DNA from: Pelobates cultripes
Taxonomy: Eukaryota > Chordata > Amphibia > Anura > Pelobatidae
Assembly: GCA_933207985.1 (NCBI GenBank)
Contig: OW240914.1
Location: 205,149,033 to 205,213,032, forward strand
DNA length: 64,000 nt
Reading direction: 5' to 3'
Under the pieces are notes generated by a model. The model saw nothing but the letters and a program-made list of their open reading frames with translations, was not told the origin of the DNA and did no database searches. How positions within the stretch are numbered: position 1 is the stretch's first letter; each line of letters starts with the position of its first letter. This document shows, in pieces, positions 46,770 to 58,425 of the stretch. The translations under genes were made by a program, and so were the position numbers.

Positions 46770-47214
46770 AAACAATCCAGAGTGAAAAGGCAAAAGGGCT
46801 TTTTGTTCCTACAGAGATGTCAGTTCTCCCCTATTTGGACAACAGTTAATAATAATTTTAGGATTGCCGAGGAGTGTATATTCCTAGAAGACGTCATCAA
46901 AAACAGAGAATTATGAGATATGTAGTGTAAAAGAAAGCTTGAATTCCCTAGTTGGATATATTGGTATATTGCAAAAAAGAAAGTTCAGTTTTGTTGTTAT
47001 AGCAAAGGCTTTATTATAATAAAGGAAAAGTTGCACAGCCTATATTTATATTTACACACAAATATATTCTAAAAATGTCCATGTTATAACAGAGATAGTC
47101 GGATAAAAATGGACCTAACAATAATGGATAACCCCCTATATATGTCAATATATATATATATATATAATCCTTTAAAAGAACTTTCCAAGGACCATCACCT
47201 TTTACAAGTATCAC
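46770..47214. other. Spacer, nothing recognised
   Basis: AT-rich with a TA microsatellite at about 47146-47166. Confidence 0.4.
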
Positions 47215-47415
47215 AAGTATCACTTGTCAGCTTGGCAAAGGCCTCTGTGAAGACCGAAACGTTGCACATTCAGTTTTCTACATATCTGCCTTTTTGAAGA
47301 AACCTTGAGTGCCTGGACCTACTTTCTACTAATATCTACTAAATTGGGTTTTGCCAACCCGGTCTTTGATGCACCTGTTTTTCACTGTGAGAGTGTGGTA
47401 TCCTTTATCTTTGAA
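47215..47415 (+). mobile_element. Penelope-like terminal repeat, single copy
   Basis: Collinear with 40640-40830: AAGGCCTCTGTG, GAAACGTTGCAC, TTGAGTGCCTGGACCTAC, GGGTTTTGCCAACCC, GAGTGTGGTATCC. Single orientation, no palindrome. Confidence 0.6.
47230..47265 (+). ncRNA. Hammerhead-like motif
   Basis: GC, TTGGCAA, A, GGCC-TCTGTGAA-GACC, GAAACGTT, GC. Stem III would be the palindrome ACGU. Stem I is only two pairs. Core positions 3 and 8 differ from the consensus. Probably a relic. Confidence 0.3.
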
Positions 47416-47539
47416 TCAACACGGTCTATTTACATAGACCACTAGTGTAGTCCTTTTAGTTGGTCCAATACACACAATAATCCATGGCAGAGAACTCCTA
47501 TCTGCATAACACTATTTTAGAAATCTTAAGCTTGGTCAG

Positions 47540-47900
47540 TCCTTTATTGCATGAATTTCCTGTCTGACCCAACACCCTCCCAGACAGCCCATCTAATTTT
47601 ATCTATATTTTTTTCCAAAATATTATCTAATCCATTCCCACTGCAAAAAATCTTGTCTATCCCTTAACTCATTGCATAAAGCTCCTCTGTGCTTCAAAAC
47701 TCAATAAAACCTCCTGTTTGGTCCATAACCCATTTGAAGAAACGTTTCAGAACCATAACCAATTGTGGTCGACTCCTTGTCTGTACCATTATGTATTTTA
47801 AAGACTACCTATTTTGTTGATCACCCTTTACAGAAATCTTGTGTGTCCTTCATTACGCATTTCAGGAATCTTATGTTGAGACTATCATGTCTGCTTGCAT
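47540..47900. repeat. Degenerate tandem array
   Basis: Weakly repeated phrases of the kind CTTGTCTATCCC, CATTGCATAAAGCTCCTC and CCATAACCCATTTGAAG, roughly every 50-60 bp. Too diverged for a firm unit. Confidence 0.4.
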
Positions 47901-49495
47901 GCTCCCATCTATCAATGAGGAAACCTCTAAATGTGTTTTAGCATTTATTACAGTAACCTCCATTATTGTCATCTGGCATTGTAGAAACGTATGCAATCCA
48001 CCACTCATAGAAGGCATCTTAAAAGTTATATACTTTGAAACTCTGATTAATTTTTATTCCCCTCTCTTCGTCTTCACCTATTCAGAGCATCTTAAACTTT
48101 GTATATCCAAACTTTCCCTTCTTGATGTTTTATGTCTGTGTTTCTTTTTGTGTGTTTTATCATAATTTATCTCTGCTTCTGTCATATTTTTGACCCACTC
48201 TGTCTATCTTATGCGCCTGGTAATATTATTTCGCCATCTGATAGCTTTAATTATTTCATATATATCTATGGATTTATGTAGAGCATAAACAGAGCAAGCA
48301 CCTGCATGCATTGAACATCATAGTCTGCTTTCTAATGTTTACTTCAGACTGAATTTACGTATTTCCATAGCAACTGTGTATGCAGATGCTTTGCCGTAGC
48401 TGCACTTTGGTCTTGATGGTGGCCATGAAGATAGCATGTGGCAAGGTTATCAAGGAAAAACTAACATAATCATGTGGTAAAGTTCTCAAATTGAAGCAAA
48501 TCATCACAGAACACTTTCATACATACACAATTTCCGATGAAAGGTATGAACATAGTGTGAAAAGGAAATCAAGTGAGTTGTATGTGTAAAAGTTGACTTG
48601 TTCCTGGAAAAAAAACAATGCATGTTTTTTCAAGTGTAAGTATTAATGAATGAAAGAATACATGAATGAATCATGCTACAACAGATATGTAATAAAATTC
48701 TGAGCTTTGTCTAGCCTTCTAAGTACAAACAGTCTGCAAACTCCTGGCACTCATGTAGATAACCATTCATTTGTGCTTCTTTCTGGAAATTATGTTAATA
48801 GGGATTTTTACAGCTCTATGTCTGTTTTGAAGCTCTGTTTATGGCAACCGTAGGCCCTCACCATCTTGCCTAATAGCATTAAAATAGAAAAATGCAACTT
48901 GTGTGGATGGGAAGGAAATTTAACAAAAATAAAACTTGCTATAATCCCTTAAGAAAGTGTTAATAGCTATATCTCTCTCTTTTTATTTCTCTTTAAACTA
49001 CCGTAATTTCTTTATGCTAATATCCCCTTTGTCTCCAATCAGTTGCACATTGCCTCAGCCTTCAGCATATCTGAAGCCTCAGGATTGTCAAGAAACAGAA
49101 TTCAGGGAAACCAATATTATAGCTTATTTTCAATATCAACTTAAATTAAAAGTCTGCTTCAGCAAACTCCAATATAATCTTCACAAGCCTCATCTACTAT
49201 GACACAAAATAGTTAGGGTATCCTAAACTATAAAATAACTGATGTGATCATCACTAATAATTCAAATTAATAATACCTCAACAATGTAATAATCCACTAG
49301 AGTATTAATCCATATGGTAAATAGTTGCAGAATAACCTTTAGGCAACAGTGATCTAGCATATCATAAAAAGTGTGTCTGACCTGTTCATTAACAAGACCT
49401 GACGAAAGGGTTATTTACACTAATAAAAAAAAATATATATACAAACTTCTCTGCCAAGGTAAAATAGTTTTTTTATCAACCTCAGCAGCAGTTAT
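47901..49495. other. Probable intron sequence, nothing recognised
   Basis: AT-rich. The 108-codon frame at 47839-48165 has no recognisable domain and looks like chance in T-rich sequence. Confidence 0.4.
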
Positions 49496-49575
49496 TTAAC
49501 CCCTTAAGGACACAACTTCTGGAATAAAAGGGAATCATGACGGAATATTTCCGTCATGTGTCCTTAAGGGGTTAA
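49496..49575 (+). mobile_element. 80-bp TTAA-flanked MITE, copy 3
   Basis: Complete, with both TTAA flanks. CGGAATATTTCCG forms the centre and GACACAACTTCTGGAATAAA the left arm. Confidence 0.9.
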
Positions 49576-50440
49576 ACAGTCTAACTGTTTTTGTTTGTTT
49601 GTTTTTTAGCAAAATAGATCCAAGGAGAAATGCAATTAATTCTTTGGAGTCAAGAAAGATTTTGCCCTTTTTTGGGGCAATGGTGAAACATTCTCTAAGC
49701 GTTGTTTTTTTCCTGCCTTTTTTTGTATCATTAGCAGAAACAGGAATTAGTAAAAGGTTGAACTTGGTAGGTCTGTGTTTCTATTTTTAAGCCTATACCG
49801 TACAATGTGCATACATTATTGTTAAAAAAAAAAAAAGAGTAAGCAATTGGGACAGTTCAGTTGTGATATTTTTGTTTACAATTTGCAAGATAATAGGTAA
49901 AGCACTGACAGTTTAATTAATTCCTCATCTCTGTCCAAAAATGTCAGATATAGGTACTACCCTAGTAGGTACCATATCATCCTAAATCACCCTTGTCATC
50001 TAATCAGAAAATCAAAGTCCAATCATATATATTGAAGTATTAAACTCTAGGCAGAAAATTATCTTTTCCAAAAATCTCAAACTAGGATATCTAATCTGAT
50101 AATTGGTGGGGATACTTGATTTGATTTGATATCTAATATGAATAGTGAACTATAAAATGTAGCATTTGCGAAAGGGATAAAATATTCTGACATTCAAACA
50201 AAACTAATCTAAATTTTTATTTACAAGTTACCTTTGCCAAATAGCTAGTGCAGGAATGGCTGGTGTTTTTTTTTACTATGAATATCCCATGATGCTCAGC
50301 TAGCCAAAAAAGTTGTTTCACCATGATGAGAAATGTAATTTCCAATCCTCTGTAATGTCAAGTTGAGCCACTGCTAGGACAGTACAGCATAACAGTTTCC
50401 CCCTGTACACCTTGGGAGGGGGGATCATGACTGCTGCCCA
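49576..50440. other. Spacer with old hAT-MITE trace
   Basis: 50258-50335 (CCCATGATGCTCAGCTAGCC) resembles a hAT MITE end. Otherwise nothing is seen. Confidence 0.35.
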
Positions 50441-50910
50441 TGTATTGATGGGTGGGGGCTGGACTAAATTGGATAAAATGTTGTAAAGATATGGGGTTTG
50501 GGGAGAGGAGTGAGGAGGAGACTTACCAGTCAGCAGAGACTCTGCAAGGAAACTGGACAAAATTCCCACCTACCCTGCCCTTGGTTACGGATGTGTTGGT
50601 TTTGTTTTGTTTGGTGTCTTGCTGTTGTTTCTTGTTTTGTCACAGCTTAGCGGAATCCCTGGACAGCACAGCTGGGAGTAAAGGAGAAAGACACAGTCGA
50701 GTTGGGGAGACGACAGACCGCACAAGGGCTGATGGCAAGTGCCGGCTGTTGAGGCTCTTGGGAAAAAGAGGTGGAGAACTGTCTGTTGGGTTAACCGCCC
50801 AACAGCTGACAGGTCATGGTTATTGGATTTGAATTAAGTTAATAAAGCTGTGGCCGTTGCCCTTATCCACAAGAAAAGTGTGTGGTGTCTTATTGGGAGG
50901 ATAACGGGAA
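50440..50910 (+). mobile_element. Possible LTR-type or retroposon fragment
   Basis: A less AT-rich block ending TTAATAAAGCTGTGGCCGTT and GTGTGTGGTGTCTTATTGGG, like an R-U5 end with its polyadenylation signal. It shares that end with 4281-4380. The 126-codon frame at 50452-50832 has no recognised domain. No TG..CA ends or target duplication are confirmed. Confidence 0.4.
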
Positions 50911-52291
50911 GGTAAAAGGAGGATGGGTCAGCAGTCATGTCACCAATTATGTTGTATACAGCAGTTTGTTGGATGTATAGCATTACAGAAAGACTCATAG
51001 TGCTATAATCACAGTGCCCAGTGGCTTTTCACTAATGCAAGTACAATCTTGTTTCCACTCCATCAGGTTCCTACCAGTGGAATGCCAAATCCTCTTCTCT
51101 GGAATGCCAAATACTCTTCACAGGAACCACAGATGAGAAAGCCCAGTATGTAGTGACATATATAGGTTGTAGCCACCTGATTAATAGAGCTACTCAAAGC
51201 CTTATTCATTAAAGAAAAGTCATGTATCATGATCCTTTGCTGCTTTGTATATGGTTTATGAGAGAAGGGTAGGATGTCCATTAAGAGCGATGGCATGTCC
51301 AAGATTGGCTCAGTTGTATATTAAATGATGTTTGTTTATAATCTCTGATGCATGAGTAAAACTCAGATATTTTTATATAATAGGTATTAAAAGATCATAA
51401 TTTATTATTGTAAATTTTCATGTAATAAATATATATATACGTATATATATATTTATATATATACTTACTTTGTTCATTACTTATGCATTTGTTTAGTGCT
51501 AGTTAATGTATTGTGTATAAAATACATTATGATACGTAGCATGTCCATCGTATTCCTTTATCCTCTTCCTTTGTAAGCCTAGGTTTAATGACACCCACTC
51601 TCTGTCTCCTTGGATTATCTGTTCTTTAATACCATCCTTAGCAACCCATCACTTCCCATTGTAACCACTCATGCATGTTCTTATTCAGCACTGTCAGGAT
51701 ATGATAACCATTTTACTGAAAACTCAGAGCTTCTGATTTCCTCCCTGCTATTTTTGTGTGTGGCTTTTTCAGTGGGAATATAGAATACTTAGTCATGCAC
51801 AATGACTTAAAAGCATATAAATAGATCATTTAATAATCTATGAAAACATGAAGGATTCAGGATTATTCTACAATATAATAACAAATGGACACAGACATAA
51901 AACAAGCCTGGTATAGGGTAGCATTACTCTACCTGTAGAGGTTTTTACAAGGGCAAATGTGTTACCCTTTTCTATAGGGCATCTATTTCATTAACTCATT
52001 ACAGGAAGAGGTAAGCAATATTTTACATACCCTCCTGTCGTCCATAGAATTAAAATCGTGACCAATCTCTATAAAGGAATATAGTGGCCTACACTCTACA
52101 GCTTTTTCATTTGTAGTGATCCATTTAACCTAGCATTACTTTACTCATGTAAGTGTTCACCACTTTAGCCAGTGTTCCCTCTAAAAACATTTTTTGTGCA
52201 ATACTGTAATCAAAAGGAAATAAATATTTACAACAGCACCACCCAGTTTACATTAGGTGCAATAACCTTGCAATATTATAATAATTCTTAT
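50911..52291. other. Probable intron sequence, nothing recognised
   Basis: AT-rich with a TA/TATATACG stretch at about 51426-51470. No gene is seen. Confidence 0.4.
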
Positions 52292-52937
52292 TAAAGGGAC
52301 ACTATAGTCACCTGAACAACTTCAGCTTAATGAGGTTGTTCAAGTGAGAACTATAGCTCCCTGCAGCCTTTCTCACGTAAACACTGTATTTTCTGAGAAA
52401 ATACAGTGTTTACATTGAAAGCTTGAAACACCTCCAGTTGCAGTCACTCAGAGTGAACCAGAGGGACTTCGGAGTTGATGGAGGCATAATAGTGCCTCCA
52501 TCCACTCAGATCTGCTGTCAGCAGAGCACAGGGCAGCACTGTGCACAGCATCCTGTGATTCAGTATCGCCTCCCTCTGCATGCAGACACTGAACTTTCCT
52601 CATAGAGATTAATTGATTCAATTCATCTCTATGAGAATATGCTGATTGGCCAGGGCTGTGTTTGAATCATGCTGGCTTTGCCCCTGATCTGCCTCTTTGT
52701 CAGTCTCAGCCAATCCTATGGGGAAGCACTGTGATTGGATCAGGCTACCACATGTCAGCAGACTGCTTGTTTTTATGAGTCTAACAGCATGCAGATTTAC
52801 AGCTTCAGGCTTGAATACGGTAATATTTTTACTATATTTATGGAGGCATGAGGGACCCAGGCGGGCTAGTTGGTGGTGTTAACACTATGGGGTCAGGAAT
52901 ACATGTTAGTGTTCGTGACCCTATAGTGCTCCTTTAA
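52292..52937 (+). mobile_element. AAAGGGACACTATAG element, most complete copy
   Basis: Left TTAAAGGGACACTATAGTCA, right ACCCTATAGTGCTCCTTTAA. A perfect internal hairpin GTAAACACTGTATTTTCT/AAAATACAGTGTTTAC lies at 52377-52413. The interior is collinear with the 984 and 10152 copies (GCATGCAGACACTGAACTTT, TCAGTCTCAGCCAATCCTAT). About 646 bp with no coding domain. Confidence 0.85.
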
Positions 52938-53817
52938 CAGTTCTAGACCATGTGCAGAATTCTGCATTTAGGGAACACAGATACAACTGTCTTTAAATTG
53001 TATACCAGGCAACCAAAGTGTGGCTTAATATTATCAGTCACAAACCTCCAACAACTGAAGCTGAAGTTTGTTTATCCCTGGTGTAAGTTGTTGGGTAATA
53101 CTGTCTATTTATCAGTATGTATTTGTCCCTGCAATTGTGATTTTTTTTTACTATTGTGTCCGTACAGAAGACATTATCACAGAGAAATATGGGAAGGGGA
53201 TTTTGGTCTCATGCCTTGTACTGGTGCTGTGAGTTCTGCTGTACAAATTCTGCTTGTGTGGGCATGTCAGACAGTTTTCTAGGTAGGAAAAAAACTTTTT
53301 CTTGAGTGTTTCCTTTTATAGTCTTGTTATGACTTATAAAATGCTAAATATGATTGAGTACAAAAAAGAAACAGATTTCATTCTGATGCATTAGCTTTTG
53401 TTTCGTTTACATATTAAGTTTCAGAAAACCAGAGATTAAAATAGCCTAGACATTTTCTAATGTGTTTATATGCAGTTTTAGCAGTTAATGCTGAAATCTA
53501 ATTTTTTTTTTCAAACTCTATCATCAGCACTTCAGATATCACACTCTACTCCCCCATCCATTAGGAAAGGTAAAAAAAAAAATATTAAAATTAAAACAAA
53601 ACAAGAAATTAAAAGGCCCATATAAAATAGCCTCAGTCAGTGGACACAGAGATGCATGAATACTCATTATTACCATCTAGAACGATATGTCAAGAGAGAA
53701 AGGTAAACTGTCTCTTTTGTTGCACAGAAAGCTAAGGTTTACAAGGTATGATGTTATATTCAAACACTCTCAATCACAATTACAGAAAAGCCAGCTAAAA
53801 AGTGTGATCTGTGCTGT
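52938..53817. other. Probable intron sequence, nothing recognised
   Basis: The 110-codon frame at 52950-53282 shows no domain. Confidence 0.4.
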
Positions 53818-53896
53818 TTAACCCCTTAAGGACACGTGACATGTCTGACATGTCATGATTCGCTTTTATTCCAGAAGTTTGGTCCTTAAGGGGTAA
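53818..53896 (-). mobile_element. 80-bp TTAA-flanked MITE, copy 4 (inverted)
   Basis: TTAACCCCTTAAGGACACGT to GGTCCTTAAGGGGTAA. The orientation is opposite to copies 1-3. One T of the right flank is lost. Confidence 0.85.
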
Positions 53897-54189
53897 ATAG
53901 CCACTACGGACTACTTCTGAGATACTGTACTAAATTCTAAGGTGAAACCACCAGCAAATATAATTAAAACACTGTAGTTAAGCTGTAGCTGATATTGTAT
54001 TCAAGAAAGTTACTTCTGATGTGAAAAACTTTGCTGAGTGCCACCGGATGTCCTGAGGAGACTCAACATTACGAGTGGTGTACATAAATGCTTAGCCAAC
54101 CGTATTAACTTATAGCTGAGTCCATTTGATTGTATTCATTTTTGAGCTGCTGTATTCTGAATCCTATGTTATTCTCCAATATTGCATTA

Positions 54190-54847
54190 TAACATGAACC
54201 CAGAGTTGCCCCGTTGAACAGAAATCGTACAAACCTAAGCCTATTTCGAAACATGAAAAAACAAACACAAGATTTTTACAACCGCCCGTATTTGCATTTC
54301 AAAATATTGGAGTTCCCTAGATCCCTTACTCAATCAGTTGCTCAGAAAGTTAAGTTATGTTAGCTCCATGGAAGAACTAACAACTACACTTCTACATTTA
54401 CTCCATAAATATAACAAAATATAGAAGCTCTGGCATGCGTATCTATCCAAAACTGCCTATGGACAAATGTCTAAAATGCCCCTCTCTGTTTAATCCCCTC
54501 ACCCACTCCTCCTTTGTTTTCCCTTTGTTTCTGTTTTTTTTTGTTTTGTTTTTTTCTTCTCCATATCTGTTCCAGTCCAGCTTATTTTCTATTCATCCAT
54601 CTCTTTTGTAAACTCTACTTTTCTAAAACTTAACTGAAAAACATTTGGAGTCTTTGTTTACAGGTTACTATACAGTGTAGGATTTTACAATATTAAGATG
54701 TGCTTTTATACATGAATCCAATTCTACACCTGTATTTTCCGTCTACGTGCTTTGCTATATAAATGCAATTTGACACCACTGCGAAGTCATTTTTTTCTGT
54801 ACTGCTATTGACCTTCAATAAAAATAGTTTAAACGAAAAAAAAAAAA
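54190..54847 (+). pseudogene. L1-like LINE 3' end with poly-A
   Basis: The first part translates to a ...FKILEFPRSLTQSVAQKV..-type stretch as at the end of L1 ORF2. A C/T-rich 3' UTR follows, ending TTCAATAAAAATAGTTTAAAC and 13 A residues. It is 5' truncated. A target duplication was not found. Confidence 0.5.
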
Positions 54848-56690
54848 CAGCTGGAGAGATGTAGGGTAAAATTAATAGAAATTAGCAATTTGCTTTCTTT
54901 GTAGTCATATTTTCTATTAATTATGTATGTATTAAACCTAACCCATTGACGATCAATAGGAAAGTTTTTTTGCTTTTTCAGAAAATTGGTGTAAAATTTC
55001 TGTTCTGTACATGACGCGAAAAAAAAGACCATTGATTGATGATTGGGGGACAGCAACTAAATGTTGATTTATTCACAAATAATAAGTAACCAAAAGAGGG
55101 GAAAATGGAGGAGTAGAAATGTTTTTTTTAATTCATATATTACATATTCAATTATCATATTCAGCAACTTTAAGTGCTCCCTCACATTTCCTGTGCTTAG
55201 TGAAAAAGTCAGATCCCTGCCACAGGTAATCATGCAAACTATCTGACTCACTATATGAGTGCCAGGCTGAAACGGCATTTGGTGAGGTCTGCATCCTCTG
55301 GTTGTGCAGACCACAAGCTCTTACACTGGATCACTAGAGATGCTATCAGTACCACAGGGGCCACCAGAGAATATACCCCCACCCTGCAATAAGGTAAGCA
55401 TTAAAGTGGTAAAAAAATGCTTGTTAATGATAATATTACCAACACACCAACACTCAGACAACTACACATACAAGCACATTCAGCAAAGCCCACATACAAT
55501 CACACTCAGCCAACTACACAATCACAGTGAGACAACCTCTCACTCATTCCCACTAAGCCAGCCCTCACACACAAACATATTCAGCCAGCCACCCTCACAC
55601 ACATAATCACACTCAGCCAACTTCACACACAATCTAATAAAAAAAAATGTATTGTATAATCATATTAAGGTTTTGGTGTTCTTTGTGAGGCTACACATAA
55701 GAGATATCTAATTTATTGGATATTGATTTAAGGCTGATGGTCACTTTGGTTGTTTATAAAACTCCACAAACAATCACACTCAGCCAAACCCCACACACAA
55801 CCACTCTCTGACAGCCCTCACACACAATCTCACTCAGCCATCCCTCACATACACATATCACATTCGGAAAACCTCACACTCAGACACCACACATCCTACT
55901 CATGTCTATTGCATAGCGGGGAATAGCAAAGGGGGCCTTTTTTTGGGGGTTTGTTTGCAAATGGGCTCCACAAACCAATCAGTCTTGGCACAGCCAGGGC
56001 ATGCATTATATTGGAGTAGGAGAAACAGAAGCCATGTTCTTTTTTCTCCTCGTATCTCAATGCTGACTGACAAGTGCAGAAGGCAGGACTTATAACAATG
56101 TTTAATAAGGAGCGATGGTTTACTTTAACATCTTTCAAACAAGGGGAGTTTGGAAAATAAGCCAAATTCAAATAAAACCAGACAATTTCTATCAGAGCCT
56201 CTTGCTGAATTTTCATGAAATCTGTTCTTAAACATATAAGTTTCTATTAATATTCTTCAGTTTCCCTTCTGTTGATTTGGCTATTTAAATGAAAGGATGC
56301 ACCTACAAAGCAGTTCATTGAAGCAAAGCATGTATCAGTTATGTTGATAAACGGTATTCCCTCATTCTATAGTTTTATCCCATACAGCAGCTTTATAAAC
56401 AAATGTAAAAATAACATACAGACGCCCACTGATAAAAGCAATAACAGAGATAATATATTGTCTTTTGTGAATAGTCTGTGGTAGATATATTTTGAAAAGG
56501 AGTAAGAATAAAGCAGTGCTTTAGATAAAATTGGAAATATGTCTATTTAAAAAAAAAAATATTATGACTGTTGCCAAATTATTAAAGCTGTCCTGGGGGA
56601 TAACTTAAAGGAACTGTATAAGCTTTCATTTATTATGCAAACTTTTTAAGGTTGTGTTTCATGTCTTCACTTGTTTTTTTGTTATAATCA
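54848..56690. other. Probable intron sequence with CA-rich arrays
   Basis: Holds the minisatellite blocks at 55480-55625 and 55765-55890. Otherwise AT-rich without recognisable elements. The 106-codon reverse frame at 55896-56216 has no domain. Confidence 0.4.
55480..55890. repeat. CA-rich minisatellite in two blocks
   Basis: Loose units of CACACAATCACACTCAGCCA at 55480-55625 and again at 55765-55890, separated by about 140 bp of unrelated AT-rich sequence. Confidence 0.75.
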
Positions 56691-56694
56691 AAAC

Positions 56695-58050
56695 CGCAAA
56701 CCTCAACCTGCCCTCAACACGGATCTACGGCCTCCATGCGAAAATACGTCAAGACCCTGAAGGCCTCCACAGTCTCAATCGACATACTCCAATATTGCGC
56801 CCAGCCCTAGCATTACCTCCTCCAGCAACATGAACCATTCTCACCTAAACTGTCCGGCTGGAAAGGAGTGGGGCGACTGGATTGGGGTGTAATTATAAAC
56901 TCATTATCCACCAAAGACGATGTCTCCAGGACATTGGAACACATCTTGTGCATTATCCATACAGAAATTCTAGAGTACGGATATTGCAGCCTTGGACACA
57001 CGAGTGTCACGGACCGAACGATACATTCTGCTTCTACAACAGCCTGTGAAGCTCAAGATGTTACCGCATCACATGCCACCACCTTAATCCATCTTTTTAC
57101 ATGGGTGGGAGACCCGGACAACAGGGCAGGTGCTGAACCTTGAGAGTGCAAGGCGTCCCAGAAAAACATGTACCTGTTTAGTAAGGGTTTGCTTGGGGAC
57201 ACAATGCATACATTGGATACTATATATGCACTTAACACTTCCCAGTTCCTCTTCCTACAACAGGCCATTCAACAGAGAGTACATTTGTTCTCAGAGGGGA
57301 TTTCAACGTGCATCGTCATCCTCATCAGAATACCTCTGGACACACACATGTCAAATCGACATGGCAGAGTGGTATCTCTGCTGCATAAATATCAAGTGGT
57401 GGACTCTAGAGAGCTCTCCATCCTGATGACTGTGATTACACTTTCTAATTCACTACCTATGCATCATGCAAAGTAATTGATTACTTTTTATACGTTGCTA
57501 TGACCTTCATCAGACATTTATTCCATGACTTGGTCAGATCATAGCTTACTGAGTATCAGACTAATCTCTCCGCTCTTCCACCTGCTGCAATGCTCTTCAT
57601 GTCTTAATGAATCAATCTTAGAGGACCAGCTTCCTGCCTGAAGAAGCAGCAATTGGAGCGTAGCAAAGTTATATACATCCATAGCCAGACTGGAGAGACT
57701 ACATAAGGTGATGTAATCTCCTCAGGCCCTAGCAGATCTTAGTTGGGCAAGGGCACAGCTTAGGGAAATCTTACATGCAATCCATAAATGTACTTACCTC
57801 CACTTCTGGCATTGTCTGTATGAACATAGGAGTGTGGGAGGCAATTGACAAGGCTTCTACAGTAAGAGAGGGCGTGCTTGTACATACCAAAGGTGAGTCA
57901 TGTGAGTGGACATATGTATCTCACAGGAGATAGCAGGATCATTCCGGGACTATTAACAGAACCTATGTAACCTTGCCAAAAATACCCTGATGTGTTGACA
58001 AACCTCGATGGTGGTACATATTAGACAATATCTTCAATCAGCAGGGATAC
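56695..58050 (+). pseudogene. L1-like LINE remnant (ORF1 end to endonuclease)
   Basis: A broken plus-strand copy. Endonuclease words are FVLRGDFNVH (about 57283-57312), DYTFSN (about 57434), IDYFLY (about 57478) and MTWSDHSLLSIRL (about 57526-57565). A linker follows (RAQLREILHAIHK-like, about 57750). The region before 57000 probably derives from the 5' end or the endonuclease start. The reverse transcriptase is missing. Several overlapping open frames on both strands are fragments of this fossil. Confidence 0.7.
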
Positions 58051-58054
58051 CAAC

Positions 58055-58320
58055 ATTTATGAAGGACCCAGTGCTGCACAGTCTGCAGCACTGATGTTCA
58101 GTGTCTTCACACTCTTCATCGTGATGCTGAACACTCCCCATATAGATACATTGATCCAGTGCATTTCTATGAGGAGATGCTGATTGACGCAGTGCAGCGT
58201 TTGACCATGCATGTACAATAGCCTCCGCATTGGATTGCTTGAGATCATCAAATCAAATTTGATGATCTCAGCAAAGGAGGCAAAGTGGGGCAGAGCCAGC
58301 CACTACGCGACAAGAGGGGC
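58055..58320. mobile_element. Internal part of the AAAGGGACACTATAG family
   Basis: CAGTGTCTTCACACTCTTCA, TTCTATGAGGAGATGCTGATTG and GATGATCTCAGC match the interior of the 10-kb and 28.8-kb copies. An inverted TTTGATGATCTCA pair lies at about 58230-58275. The terminal repeats are missing. Confidence 0.55.
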
Positions 58321-58339
58321 CATTTCTGTATAGTCAGCT

Positions 58340-58425
58340 TTGTTTCTAGTTTGGTTAATTTGGCCTTAAAGTTATAATTCACTTAGAATTCACTTTGAAT
58401 TCTTACTTAGCGAATAACCCTAAGG
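58340..58425. mobile_element. GGTTATTCAC-family MITE, right half
   Basis: TAATTTGGCCTTAAAGTTAT, TTAGAATTCACTTTGAATTC, ending TAGCGAATAACCCTAAGG. Confidence 0.6.

Noticed and set aside
50452..50832. 126-codon frame with a hydrophobic stretch
   Set aside because: No recognisable domain, and it sits in a probable LTR-like fragment, so a gene call is unsupported.
55304..55606. 100-codon frame rich in His, Thr and Ser
   Set aside because: Its second half is the CA-rich minisatellite; no domain in the first half.
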